A stretch of DNA of 64,000 bases from Oopsacas minuta (GCA_024704765.1 JAKMXF010000244.1:487905-551904), one strand, 5' to 3'. Counted from the stretch's first letter, positions 47,072 through 59,400 are shown. Numbers and translations: made by a program. Notes: generated by a model not told the origin, from the letters alone.

Positions 47072-49051
47072 CTAAAGAAGGTTAAGTAAGTACATAGAAT
47101 AAAATTTCATATTAAATGAGTACACGAAAAAGAAGATGCGAATTCCTAGCACCTCCAAAGAAGGAATATTATTAATAGATACAAGAGGGAAACACCTGGT
47201 AAGTCGCTGCGTGACAGCTTAATGCATCAAGTTACGCCTAGTGCATTAGGTGATTTTTAGAAATCCAATAAGGTGAAAATTAAGGTATAATTTTGTATTA
47301 GGTGTGATTTTTGTCAAAGACTCGAAATTGTCCCAGGCAGTCCAAAAATACCCATGTATGTCAATGATCAGCCCTAGGAGTCTTGCAGTTTCTTGAATCA
47401 ATTCCGAATATGCACACATATAGTGGCTCACACTTAATATCATCGTGTATGAGTTTTATGACATTATCGGAGTTATCCTATAGCCTGGAAGGATTTCTCC
47501 GATAAATGTCATCAGGGGCGTGCGAACCTAATTTAACCTGACCAGGTCAAACAAAAATTTAGTAAAGATCAGGGCTCTGTGGCGGCACAACTGGTCCGAC
47601 TCAGACTAGTCATGACAGGTCATGATCGGTCCCATCTGACCACAACTGGCCCGGCTATATGGAAGGTCTCTAACCTGAGGTCCATTCAGTTATCAGGCTT
47701 AGAACTGATTTATAGACATCCATAACGAAATGATAGTTTAGTGGGCGCCAATACTGATCCTGAAAGATCTTTCTGCAAAAGGTGAACCAGTTTTGGTACC
47801 ACAACTGGTCCGGGGTAACAGCCAAGATTTTACCCAGTCCTCAAATATACTCTAGTATGAAGTGGGCAAGCTCAGAACATAATCTCATGGCGTTCTAACC
47901 TAGGCTAGCCCAGAATATACCCAGGTATATTCTAGTAGGGGAATATTCTGGGGCTACTACAGGGCACAGGGCCAGTTATGACAACGGCGTACCAGTTATA
48001 GTCGGCCATAACTGACCCCGAACCAGTTAAAGCGTGCCAGTTCCCAATGAGTTGTGACTAGTCCATGAGTCATTAAGATATACAAAATAAAATATTATCC
48101 TATATTAATGAACAGGAATTTTGAAATATGATATGATATGAAAGTCAAAACTGCATAGTTATTTAATAGAACAAACAGACGATATGGATCTATGTATATT
48201 CTATCGATTTAATTACATGCGAATATATACGTATAGTTACCAACTATCTAGATTCTAGATGTAGCCACTATTTTCAATGCCCAGGCTGTGATCTGGTCAA
48301 AACCTTGGTTGGAATATTCTGCCCAGGTTTAACCTGGTCAGTTTGTATTACTGGCAAGGCCCAGGTCACATTTCTCGTACGAATGAGACATTATCCGGAA
48401 TAATCTAGGAATCCAATTCATGAACCCAATATGTTGGTAGGTACTTTGTGCGTGGGCAGTACTAAATGGCAATACGTACATTTAGACAACTTTATGCACA
48501 TCAGTTTGTCTACATTGTGAATAATGCACAGCACATCCTCACATCTTTCCTCCTAATAGATTCTACTATTAATCTTCAAAATGGAATTCACGTTCAACTA
48601 TAAGCTTCATCCGGGAAGGATACCAAATCTGACCAACATTTTATGACAATTTCCGGGTTATGACACAACGCAATATGATAATAAAAGAGTTTAAACAAAA
48701 AGTGACGAAAATGATTTTGGATTTAAACGATCTGTGATAATATGCTGAATCTTCTATCAAGCGGTATGAGAACAAACGGGATTCACTGATATATATATAC
48801 GGACATCAATACAATCAAACGCAATTATCTGTATGTATGTGTACGTATATACAGTGTAGTCTCCCAAAAACGAACAATCAGAGAAGCGACAACCCCACCT
48901 GCAACAGACAAACTTCGTGTCACGGATTAAATTTGTCAGGAGCGGACATTTCTCTACAACGGAAAGAAACCATGTCCAACGTGTACGTTATTCGGAGACT
49001 CCACTGCATATATAAGTACAACTGTTTGTAAGTCCAAAATTGATTGAAGAA
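47072..49051. other. UBR4 intron 1, left part
   Basis: Holds the AACTGGT-rich block (47515-48375). Otherwise no supported genes; the plus-strand frame at 48837 is unremarkable. Confidence 0.5.
47515..48375. repeat. Block rich in AACTGGT/ACCAGTT motifs
   Basis: This relatively GC-rich island in AT-rich intron has at least nine copies of AACTGG or CCAGTT in both orientations (for example 47588, 47643, 47786, 47803, 47972, 47991, 48010, 48021, 48036). Related ACCAGGT/ACCTGGT phrases lie near both ends (47540, 48290-48350). No coding potential. It may be a decayed non-autonomous element with subterminal repeats. Confidence 0.5.
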
Positions 49052-49232
49052 ACTGGAGGACCCTTAGGGCTGATTATGGCATAGAGGGGTGATTATGGAC
49101 TGGTTCGGAGAAGTTCGAGTCTTGAACGAAAATTCGCACCTATGACCAATTATGACGTCATTGTCACCTTATTGGATTTTCGAAAAATCACAGATTAACC
49201 ACTGCTTAGCCGACATATATGATAGAAGATTG
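49052..49232 (+). repeat. Interspersed repeat of about 180 bp, copy 1
   Basis: It matches 55025-55203 along its length in direct orientation: ACTGGAGGACCCTTAGGGCT, GAGAAGTTCGAGTCTTG, CACCTATGACCAATTATGAC, TTTTCGAAAAATCACA and ATAGAAG, with scattered substitutions. No ORF, no terminal inverted repeats seen. Confidence 0.7.
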
Positions 49233-49573
49233 AAACTAGAATCACAAGTGCGCCACAGTGTGACAAGTGTCCTAACGTCATGATTCTGACACCAACCAAA
49301 CTCATCATGGGATTATTACGTCATTATGACTGTACAAAAAATAAAAAATTTCTGAATTGCTGAATACCCGAGGGACGAAGTGCAGAGAGTACTAACAAAA
49401 GCGACATAGCATCTCCGGGGTCACCACAGTAGGCCATTTAATGTTATTTGGATGGAACATGGATATTAAAATCTCAAAATTTTAACTATTCTGTGAATTC
49501 GAGGCACAAAGTGCCGAGTATATTCTGTCGTGTAGTGACCAATAACATAAATTTAGCTGTTGAATAATTAAGC

Positions 49574-49627
49574 CAACCTGGAGCACAAAGCTGATGCACG
49601 GCGACCTAGCAAGCGAAGCGTACTAGT
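49574..49627 (+). repeat. Dispersed repeat (GGAGCAC..CTAGT unit), copy 2
   Basis: It reads CCAACCTGGAGCACAAAGCT, then GCACGGCGACCTAGCAAGCG and TACTAGT, matching 27065-27116. It is followed at once by a (TA)n run at 49630-49651. Confidence 0.55.
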
Positions 49628-49629
49628 GT

Positions 49630-49651
49630 TATATATATATATATATATATA
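49630..49651. repeat. (TA)n microsatellite
   Basis: About eleven TA units between the dispersed repeat and a MITE-like palindromic element. TA runs are common insertion points for TA-targeting elements. Confidence 0.9.
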
Positions 49652-49663
49652 CTGGCATAACCT

Positions 49664-49787
49664 ACTAGGGACGCATGCATTAGTCCAAATTTTTGGTGAT
49701 TGAATGCATCGCAATAAGTGGGACTAATGCCAATTTTGATATTTGGACAAATGCATACATACGAATTTGGACTAACGCATGCGCCCC
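49664..49787. mobile_element. MITE-like element with GCATGC inverted ends
   Basis: The left arm GGGACGCATGCATTAGTCCA (to 49689) and the inverse of the right arm GGGGCGCATGCGTTAGTCCA (from 49763) pair over about 25 bases, enclosing about 75 bp. No coding sequence. The target duplication is unclear. Confidence 0.7.
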
Positions 49788-52703
49788 GTTAATAATTATG
49801 TCGGCAAACGTATCTCTAGCCCAACATCAACAAGTTACTGTTACGCCCTAACTATACTAGGCTATGATACAAATAATCCCGTGTAATAGTGTAGAATCTA
49901 GATTTTGAATAATATATATAATTAAATCTCAAATTTGGTTTGTTTGTTTGTTTGTTAGTCTATTTGTTCGTTGTCAAGGAAAGAACTTCTGGTATGCTAT
50001 TATGAAATCGAAATTCGCAATACCCATAACTCTGTATTTATCGTGTAATCAAGAAAGAAAATAGAATCAAATATAACTAACTATAATGAAAATGCGGAAT
50101 CCGATTGCAACACTTTCGAATTAATCGTGTGAAAATTTATTATTATTTTTATGAATATATAGTAAACAATAGTTGAAACCTCGAAATATACTTAGATACT
50201 TGCTTCAACAGATATACAGGGGGTAATCAAGTACAGGGAATGAATATGACACAGTGGGAAAACATGGATGATTAGGTAAAAATATTAATATTCAAATCTC
50301 CAAGAAAGTCGTATTTGTGAATTCATCATAGTTGAAAACATATAATTGCGTATATAGATACAGAAATTTACCTTGCTCATGACTGTGCTATAAGCAGATA
50401 ATGAAATGAAGATTCTCATGATACTGAAACGCTTTTTGTCCATTGAAATTTCAACATTTGTGGATAGGGCCGTTCAAACGATACCTAGCGCAAAAATTAG
50501 CAAAATTCACGCTTTTTTTTACTCTTTTGTAATACAAAAAGGGCGCAGCTGTCTCTTAGCGTAACACGCCCCCTTGTAACTTTACGTAACGTTTGATGTT
50601 ACGTACGTAAACAATCTAAACAATTTGGTTACGATCAATTTTTAGTACTCTTTACTGCGGGGTGTTATCTATAGCGATATATCCCTTGGATTTATACTGA
50701 CCGACATGCTGTTAGGGAGTTTTTTGGAAGCATGTTCCCCTTGCTTGTTGGTTGGTGTATTTTCAAACGACATAGGCATGGGTAGAAAGATTTCATCCAC
50801 TTCATTATTTTAATTCCATACACTGTTGTTCTTCTGCATCTACAGTCGAAATCGCCTATTCGCAATTTGTCAACTATTCTATTGCGCCTGTTGACTTTTT
50901 ATCATTGACATTCTAGGTAGTTTTGTATGCTAATTTATGTCTATAACTTCAATCTTTCCTATGAACAAAATTTTGCAAGATACCCTTGAATTAGCGTCAA
51001 ACATTCCAATGAAGTGATACGAGAACATTTATCATTGTCAAAATACCTTACAAATATAACTCATTGAAATTCCCTTCTTTCCTAGTCTGCGCTGCACCAA
51101 ACATTAATATATCTCTATACAAAAATATTCCAAGTTGGTTGCTACAACTTTGAATATATTTCCATTTGAAAATATTGTAACTTTCTCACCCAAGTAGGAA
51201 TTCCTACTTACCGCGGAACATTATCAACGCGTTAATTCCGTTTCTAGACAAATATATTTCTAATTTTTCATCATGGTTAGTGAAATATTGAAATTACTTT
51301 AGTTTGGATACTACAAAAGGTACTGAATTACTTGTAAATATAGTAGGAAAGTTTAGATTAATCTAAAGTACAGCACCCTAGGAATGTCCCCCCTTGGCCA
51401 CGCCCCTTCTTATTCAATCTTTATTTTGTTCAATTTTCGAAATATTCGTTGAGTTTTTATCTAGAATCCGATTGGTAATGCTATGTATAATTATTAACGC
51501 ATAATCTTGTTAATTCCAACTTCTATATAGATTTGATAATATTTTCAACCCATTATTATTAATACTAGCCCACTTCAATTGCTCACGCTGCGTTGCTTAC
51601 GAATACTTTGTGTCTCCATGGGGCTATGCACTTCGTACCTCAAATTGAGCAAGGTATAATGTAACAACATATTCGCAATAACTTGGTGATTAGTTCATAT
51701 TTGTAATCAGTATACCCGATTACCACGGTTCAAAACAAGTTTCTAGGATTCATCAGAAAATTATTTACTTTTTACACCTAATCATTTTTCAGTTGGTATT
51801 ATGGTCACGGTCGCTACGTTTCGCTACCCTATATCTAGTAAAATCTTGAAGGCAAACATCTCTTCTAACTGTTTCAACCATAAAACCATGCGACCTCGAG
51901 TGCTCTCGAAAAAAGTTTTGACCAATTTCTAATTCGTTCATTCTAATATATTCTATATTTAGTACTTAGATAATGGTCTTTGTAAAATATTTTGTAACAG
52001 AATGTACCCAAATATTTTTCCATGATTATAGAAAGCAATATTAATTACATCATTAACAAAACTTATATATTCCATTCCAACTAACTCCTGTAAAATGACT
52101 TTGAAATTAGGTTTAATTAAAATGACTAACATTCTTCAATACAAAATATACAAATTGTTATGATAAAGTGCGCATGTTTTTATGTTATCGCACAGACCAT
52201 TGATTGCAAGTGTTGCAAGAAGGTCAAATGAGGATAGCAATTTTATAGTAAACACCCAACTTCAATACACAAATACTACACTTTGACATGTCGCTGTGAA
52301 AATTATGGAGTAATGTTGAAAGTCACCATAAGAGGCGTAGACTTGATTAATAGAAAGACCAGTATCTGGCAATCTCGCAACTTGGGTCAAATTTATCTTG
52401 ACGCAACAACTTTGTTGCGTCAGAAAAATGACAGATCCTGCGAATTTTTAGTTTTGTCGCAGCTTCTGGCGCTACCAGATGCTCTAGGTAGCTCTAGGTG
52501 GCTTAAGTTACTGCATTATGAAAGTTTTAGGGTTGTAGTCAGGGGTGTATCCAAGGGGAGGTAGGGCCATGGTCCCACCTCGAATTCTTATGGCCTTACC
52601 ACATTTTCGCATCTCTTTATATGATATTTATATATCGTCATAGACCACTACAGTAGAATCTCCAAAATGAGGTGTCCAGGAAGCATTAGCTAGACTCAAC
52701 ACC
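49788..52703. other. UBR4 intron 1, middle part
   Basis: AT-rich with a GTTT-type simple run near 49937. Short hAT-end-like scraps lie at about 51384-51412 (inverted, GGGGCGTGGCCAAGGGGGGA) and 52541-52605 (CAGGGGTGTATCCAAGGGGA). A small perfect-stem hairpin is at 52399-52422. I recognise no gene here; the frame at 52283-52564 ends in the hAT scrap. Confidence 0.45.
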
Positions 52704-52887
52704 CAGTGTTTCCCCCAAAGCGAGTTAAGCGAGTCAATTAACGCGCTTTCACCGCTGAATGACGCGCTTAGAATATCTAGCTGCGTTAAAATGTAGACTT
52801 TCTGCATAGGGTTTAGTACATTTACAAGAAAGAGGCCCCTTCAATCCCAAAATTGAGCGCTTTCCATTAATACTGTGGGAAACGCTG
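52704..52887. mobile_element. hAT MITE, 184 bp
   Basis: The ends are CAGTGTTTCCCCC and, inverted, CAGCGTTTCCCAC, a well-known hAT terminus type. The 8-bp duplication is TCAACACC (52696-52703) and TCAAGACC (52888-52895), one mismatch. The interior repeats GCGAGTTAAGCGAG and ACGCGCTT phrases. Non-coding. Confidence 0.9.
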
Positions 52888-55024
52888 TCAAGACCCCACT
52901 TTGGGAAATACCCTACTTCTTACACTAATAATCGAACTTTTTTCGCAAATTAAATGAATTTTGCCTGAGGAAATGCAAGAAAAAAGGTCAAAATTTGGAC
53001 CATTCTAGCTTCTTACAACATGATTAATTAAATTAGACGAAATTGTGTATCAATTTTAGTTCACATTGGAGGCGCCAAAAGAGGGTGATAGGGTGGGTTT
53101 TACTCACTCTTATTTGTTCATTGCCGAGATAAATATTGGTTGTCATTTGTAAATCACCCTACTTGGGTTTATCCCCAGACATGTGTTTTCTAAATGCAAG
53201 TGGTATAATTTGAATTAGTATTATATATCGAGGTCATGTGTCAAGTGTTATCGAATACAACTAGAATACTTACATTGGTTTCTTTGAGCATTTATATTTA
53301 TACTTGTAGATAATTATTCTTAGTTGCAATAAGTTTTGTCTCAGGTTCGATTTTCTATTAGAAAAATAATTGAACTAAATGTACTACTAGATTAATTAAA
53401 TCGCGCATCACTATTTCTAGCATATTTAGGATGAAAAGACTAAATTATTTCTGGAAAATCCATCCAAAAAAGTCCCTTATTCATGGAGAAGATAACTTTC
53501 GCAATCTCAGAAATATAGAAATTTCTCGCACATTAAGACTTGCTAGTATCATTTATAGTATAGATTAGATTTGTTAGTAAACACAATAATTTGTATCCAA
53601 AATTCGTTAAATAAATATTTGGGGTTTACAGTGTTTACCCCACCCTGACCAAATTGAGTTCTGGCGCTATGGTTTACATAATCATTAAAAATTGCCTGCG
53701 ACCTAAGTTGACTAATTCAGTGAAAAATGACAAAAAATTATGAATTATTCGATTATTGTGTATTATTCAATAAATGAACAACTTTATTGGGAATCTGAGC
53801 AAATAGCGAATAAATAGTAGTTTGATTTCCACATCTACAATACAATTCATTCCAAAACTCTAGATCGAAGTTTAATAGATTAATGGTTTTGTTATTTGTA
53901 ATTCATGAATTAGTCAATTAACCTTGCGACGTAACTAAATCAAAATTCTGACAATTGAATCACTTTGGGATGTGTAAGTGACTGTGTATTTCCCATTCCA
54001 TCTCGCCAAGCCCCAATTGGTAATTTCAATATAAATTTTTGGATAAAAAATCATTTTAAATTGCACCAAGCGCACCCTAAAGCCCACTTCTGACAAATAC
54101 CCCACGTTATGAGGTTAATTTGGCTGTTGACACCCCTTTGTACACGCTATTTCGAAGGCCCAATTTTGTAGGTTCAACTCAGGGCCTTCGATAGCAAGAC
54201 GGGCCCCATGGGTTTAGTATATGCGACCCTCGTCATATTTTAAACTAAAATGTATTTTAGATTAACTAAACGAGCAGTTACTAGTGCATGGTGTCACTCA
54301 AGATTTAAAAGCGAATATCATCTCGACACATTTACACACTTTGGAATTAAAAAAATTTGAAACAATAGGGATCATAGGAAAACATAACCCTGTCTTCGTC
54401 CCTAAAAACCTGATGTTAGACCCCAAAATGAAGAGTCTAACATATGTACAGATATTATATCAAGATGTAAATAAGTATAAGGGTATGGGATATTGGAAAG
54501 TCGGGTATAGGTATACATACTATACATCGGCTAACCTGATTTGACCATAATTGTAACGATTATCAAGTTTTATAGATAGATAGATAGTACTATTTTAATG
54601 GACAACCTTGATATACGTAGCTAATTGATCACATGGTCCAAGCCGTGGCGGAGCTATCCAGCAGCTACTGGTGGGGGCACAACCAGGTCACCGATGGGGC
54701 ACATATTATTTAACTGGGGCATACATATATTAATGAGGTGGGGCGAACATATATTAAAGAGATGGGGCATATGAGAAACTGGATAGAGCTAAATTCGGAT
54801 TCAGCGTACTCGAATACTCATGCATAGGTAAGTCTCTACATATAATTTGATATTTCAATTATTTGTTATCTGTATATTCATAAAAAAACAAGAAATTTAC
54901 AAATGAGGAACGTAAAATGCGAAATTCGGATTCAGGGTTCGTAATTACCCCTAAGTAGCCATTTAGAGCAAGCCTATACGTCAAAATTTCATACCGTCAA
55001 TCTTTTCCTTGACAACGGGAAAAA
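52888..55024. other. UBR4 intron 1, right-middle part
   Basis: AT-rich and anonymous except for a degenerate tandem array (54697-54772) and a short (TAGA)n run at 54571-54588. A frame at 54284-54544 has no recognisable family. Confidence 0.45.
54697..54772 (+). repeat. Degenerate tandem repeat, about four units
   Basis: Units built on TGGGGCATACATATATTAA recur four times (GATGGGGCACATATTATTTA, CTGGGGCATACATATATTAA, GTGGGGCGAACATATATTAA, GATGGGGCATATG). The array follows a GTGGCGGAGC phrase at 54644 that looks like an eroded hAT end, so it may be part of a dead element. Confidence 0.6.
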
Positions 55025-55203
55025 ACTGGAGGACTCCAAGGGCTGATTTTTGGCATACAGGGGTATTATGGGCCTGGCTGGGAGAAGTTCGATCTTGGAC
55101 CAAAATTCACACCTATGACGAAATTATCACGTCATTTCACCTTTTGGAATTTCGAAAATCACATTATTAACCAATGCTCTGCCAATATACAATATAGAAG
55201 TTT
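55025..55203 (+). repeat. Interspersed repeat of about 180 bp, copy 2
   Basis: Second copy of the repeat at 49052-49232: ACTGGAGGACTCCAAGGGCT, GAGAAGTTCGATCTTGGACC, CACCTATGACGAAATTATCA, TTTCGAAAATCACATT. Both copies lie in UBR4 intron 1. Superfamily unknown. Confidence 0.7.
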
Positions 55204-55643
55204 TCCCATATAAAAAAAAGCGTCTAAAACCATTTCGTACACTACCATGATACCACCGTACGTTGACATATCCCAGGTAAATCTTTTTGTAGACCTCGTA
55301 TAAGGACTAAGGTATATGAAACTTAGAGTGACCGAGCACGAGCATAGATTTACAATAATTTACTATCAAATATACCAGTCATAATTCAGGATATTTGTTT
55401 AAAATAACGTTATACATCGATCTATAAATCTAGCGAACCCTGAGGAGCACTGATCCAGATTATGACCAGGTATAGCATTTGGTAAACACACCATAAAAAA
55501 TAACTTAAGTTTCTTGCGGGTATAATCAAAAGGTTCCTACAAATTGTGCGAAGTTCAGTTACTGGTAATAGAATACAATCAAATGTATGTCAGCACCAAA
55601 TTAGGAATAAACATAAACTTTGAAACACGAATATGAATCAAAC

Positions 55644-56178
55644 CTTTAAAAGATGAGTTAGATGGATCGAGGAAAATCCCACAATCAGAGGAAGGATAGG
55701 AAGATATATTGTTTTTGCTTCCCCTGGAATGAGGATTAATTGGAGAAACTTCAGGAAAAATTGTATTATCTATAGCAGCTTGTACGATGTGAGATGAATA
55801 GGGATTCAAAAACGGCGAAATTTCACAAAGTCCTCGAAAAAACGAACAAATCAATGATTTAACAATCTCATGAGGTAGAGACTTAGGTAATTTTGTCGTA
55901 AATTCCAAAGACAATATACAAAAATCAAGTAATCGTGAACAAGTATCTAATATAGGATCTACATCAGTGCTGTAGCTCAAATTAGAAATAATATTCACAA
56001 AACGTTGACAACAGTCAAGTAAGCAAATGAGTCTGTTAAGGTCGATCCAGTAATCAATTTCTTCAAGACGACTTTCATCCGAACATATATAGTCACAGAA
56101 TTCAGACAATAATGAATAAGTAATTGGACATGGATTACTACAATGTGAGGGTATAAGGAATTTTCTTAAACCCTCCAT
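55644..56178 (-). CDS. UBR4: UBR4-like, first coding exon (exon 1)
   Basis: The exon encodes about 178 residues from the ATG at 56178 to a donor at 55643 (AAAG|GTTTGA). Residues 70-115, around CSRLLDFCILSLE and VKSLICSFFRGLCEI, match the N-terminal UBR4 block that in human reads roughly CKVLIEFSLL...LILLIKGLC. The ATG directly follows an acceptor-like tract (TATTCCAATTCTTAG|ATGGAG). So either a 5'-UTR intron ends exactly at the start codon, or this Met is internal and a short coding exon lies upstream. Human UBR4 has about 30 more residues here, so both remain possible. The donor is weak (GTTTGA), but its phase fits exon 2 (G|GT). The leucine-rich, helical, low-complexity-poor composition suits an armadillo-like scaffold. 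Confidence 0.78.
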
Positions 56179-56453
56179 CTAAGAATTGGAATAATAAACA
56201 AATAATTAAAATAGTAATACATTTAGATAAATAGGAGTACAAAATTGAATTTTAGCAAAACAATTGGCGTCTGAAGGTAACTGCAAATCTAATCGACGCA
56301 AAACATAGAGCTATATATATACTGAAGGAATATTTGAAATCGTAATGAACCAAAATTTTGATAACGATACTCACGTATTCGATCTCAAACATTTAGTCTA
56401 GATTATCCAAATAATGTCAGCACAGCAGGCCAGAATATTACCTTGTCCTAGAA
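56179..56453. other. Immediate upstream flank of UBR4 first coding exon
   Basis: This holds the splice-acceptor-like tract that ends at 56179. I cannot point to a promoter; if a 5'-UTR intron exists, the transcription start lies further right. Confidence 0.4.
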
Positions 56454-59400
56454 CAGTAGTTTTCAACCAGTGGATTCGTGGAAGGTACAACTTTTACTGA
56501 ATTTTAGTGATTCTATTACTATTAATTTGTGGCTAGTATCGCATTACGTAATTAGAAACCCCATTGTCATAAGACATTTCTAGGCCTTTCAACTTTAACA
56601 AGTCCTTTCTAATCGAATTCTTACTTAAATGGCAACTAAACGTGCTCCGAAACATGCTTAATCAGATGATTATCTGAAATTTGTATTTACGAGTATTGTA
56701 TTGCAGGTATTGAAAAACCACAATGCGTGATATGTCTGAAAATGATATTTGCAGAGTCAATGAAGCTGTTTCAGCATAAAAGTCATTTTGAGAAAGAAGA
56801 TCCAATATACAATGACCGAGAAGTTTCTATCTTCCAAAGACAATCCCGATCTGTCACTAGGAATTGTTAAATCTACGAAACTCCATACTATTGGTTAGGG
56901 ATGGGACGGTACTCCGCATCCGCATCCGCGGATACGCGTATTATGCATATCCGTCCTTATTTTCCAACTGTAATAGGAACCAATCAGATTTGTAATTGGG
57001 TAATATGCACTTAAATATTATTATTTGCCCATCACGTTTACACTACTATAAGATTGATATTACATTTAACACCTACAATTATATTTATTCCTGCTTTATT
57101 TCCTTAATTAATGGCCTCAATTTTCAGATTCAACAGTTTGATCTGGAAATATTTTTCTCGCGACAGTTCTCATGGCAACCGTGCTACCTGTAATATTTGC
57201 AAAAAATCTTGCTCTCGTGCTGGTAATTCTACTACACCTCTTAAACCATCTCCGTTCGATTTAGAAGAAAGAATACCAGGAGTACGAATTGCTTTTGGAA
57301 GAACGAGAGCAAGAGTACAGTAGTTAAACCATCGTCTGAGATGGCTTTGGCAAAGTTTGAGACGAAGAAACAAATCACGATGGAGAAAGTAATTGACCGT
57401 AATCTGCAGTGGGATAATTCTCATGCGAAGTCAATCCAATTATACAAATTGATTGGGGAAATGATTACACTTGATGATTTGCCATTTAGTCATGTTGAAG
57501 ATATTGGTTTTATTATGTTTGTCCATAAGCTAGCGCCTCTCTACAACCTGAAGACACGAAAGTATTACAGCGAAAAGATAATGCCTGATATTTATGAATC
57601 TGTATCGAACAAGGTGTGTGATTTCCTCTCTGATTACATCAAGCTCTCTTTCACTACCGACATCTGGACAAACGACTCGGCTAAGGTTTGCTTGATGAGC
57701 CTCACTGCACATTGCATCGACGTAAACTTCAAACGAAAAAAGTTTGTTCTATGTGCTACTGAATTGGATGAACGCCACACAGGCGAATTTATTAACGAAA
57801 TGTTTATCGGAATGCTCGAGCGGTGGAGTATCCCTTTTGGAAAGGTTCATGTGGTGTTACCGGACGCTGGAGCGACATGAATAAAGCAATGAAAATTGCT
57901 GGCATTCCAAGCTTCGACTGCGCGAACCACCAAATCCATCTCGTCGTTACAGAGGCAGTTAAGAGCCAGCGTACCATAATCGATTGCATTGCTCGTGTTC
58001 GTAAGATATCGGGACACTTTAACCATTCCCCTACCGCTCAGGCTGATCTGAAAAGGATTCAAAAAGCATAACTAGATAAGGAAACTGTTTGATTCCTATC
58101 CAAGATGTGTCTACACGTTGGAACACCCTACATGACATGTTGATACGTCACGGTGAGCAAGGGATGCTTTACGGATGTATAGCTGAAACATAGAATTGAA
58201 GAGTACTGACTTCGAATTGATTCAGAAAATAACAAACACACTTAAGGGATTCAAACTGATTACCGAGAAACTCAGTGGATCTTACGCAAATATGAGTGAT
58301 CTTTTTGTTCTAGTGAAATCGCTCATGTTATCTCTTGCAGATAGTGAAGATCCAATATTTTTCCGGGATCAAATCATTTCGCCTGACACTGAGAGATGAA
58401 CTCAAACGTCGAATGGATGGTCTTGAGAACAATGGCATCGTTGCAATCTCAATCTTTCTCGATTCGAGGTTCAAAGAAGCACTTTTCTTCAAGGTATATA
58501 TGCCAAGAGGTGCGACGTAAAGTGGCAGATGCAGTTCAGAATTTGGATTTGAAAATCAGGAATGTTGAGAGCAATGAAGTTATTCCTGTGTCAAAGCATT
58601 ACAAGCCGTCGCGTGGAAGTGGGTTAATGGATATCCTTGCCATGCTTAACTAGAGCGACGATGATGAAGACGACAGACAAATACTCCAATAGTTGATTCA
58701 ATTAACCAATACGTTGCTGAACTACGTATTCCTTCCGATACTGATCCCTTGCTTGGTGGAAAATGAATAAGCATCGATTTGTATCGTTGAGAAAATTGGA
58801 GCTATTTTCCTTTCTGCGCCACTAACCGTGTACCATCTGAGCAGCTGTTCGGCAGTGCTGGAATCACATATGAACCAACGCGGAACAGTTTAAGTCATGA
58901 CAAAGCAGAAGTGCTCCTTTATTGAAATAAAATTTATGCTTACTGAAGTTTGAGTATCAGATTTATAGAACATAAAGCTTGTATTTTGTTTTGATTATTG
59001 TTTAGACTTTAGAGTATAATACAGAGAATCAATATATGCTGTATCGAGTAAATTAGAAATACAATATTGTGTGTCCTGTAATGTTGAAATACACATCTGC
59101 ATCCACGGAGGTTCAAAATTCCACATCCGCATCCGCGGATATGGAAAATCTCACACCCCGTCCCATCCCTACTATTGGTGAAGCTAGTTTTGCACTTCAC
59201 GAAAGATATAGTGCACCTAATGAGTAGAGCAGATGCAGTAAACAAAAATGCTGTCATTTTCTTTATAACACTGTTCAGCGCGCAAAATTCAGGGAATGTT
59301 ACAGGATAATAAGAACAAAGTTGTGGAGCAAATTAAAGTCACAAATCTATGTTTTGCAATCAGATGAGTCAACTGATGTTCTTCTTGTGCCAGCTGATGA

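Larger units (their letters stand above)
850..56178 (-). other. UBR4: UBR4-like gene, N-terminal part: five-exon gene model
   Basis: This is the host gene of the window. Five minus-strand exons (56178-55644, 47071-46661, 38762-38546, 16870-13314, 1163-850) join in phase: 535 nt ending phase 1, 411 nt ending phase 1, 217 nt ending phase 2, 3557 nt ending phase 1, 314 nt ending phase 0. They give 1678 codons. Each exon resembles successive N-terminal blocks of animal UBR4, compared from memory, in the right order. UBR4 is a very large N-degron-recognising E3 ligase scaffold with ARM/HEAT-like helical repeats. The next block expected after exon 5 is the UBR zinc box, which would lie left of the window. 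The introns are about 8.6, 7.9, 21.7 and 12.2 kb and packed with transposons, while human UBR4 is split into about a hundred small exons. The model rests on ORFs, splice signals, phase and remembered homology; no transcript was available. Confidence 0.8.

Noticed and set aside
52541-52605. Full hAT element
   Set aside because: Only a CAGGGGTGTATCCAAGGGGA-like end is visible. No partner end, target duplication or transposase was found, so it is mentioned only as a scrap.
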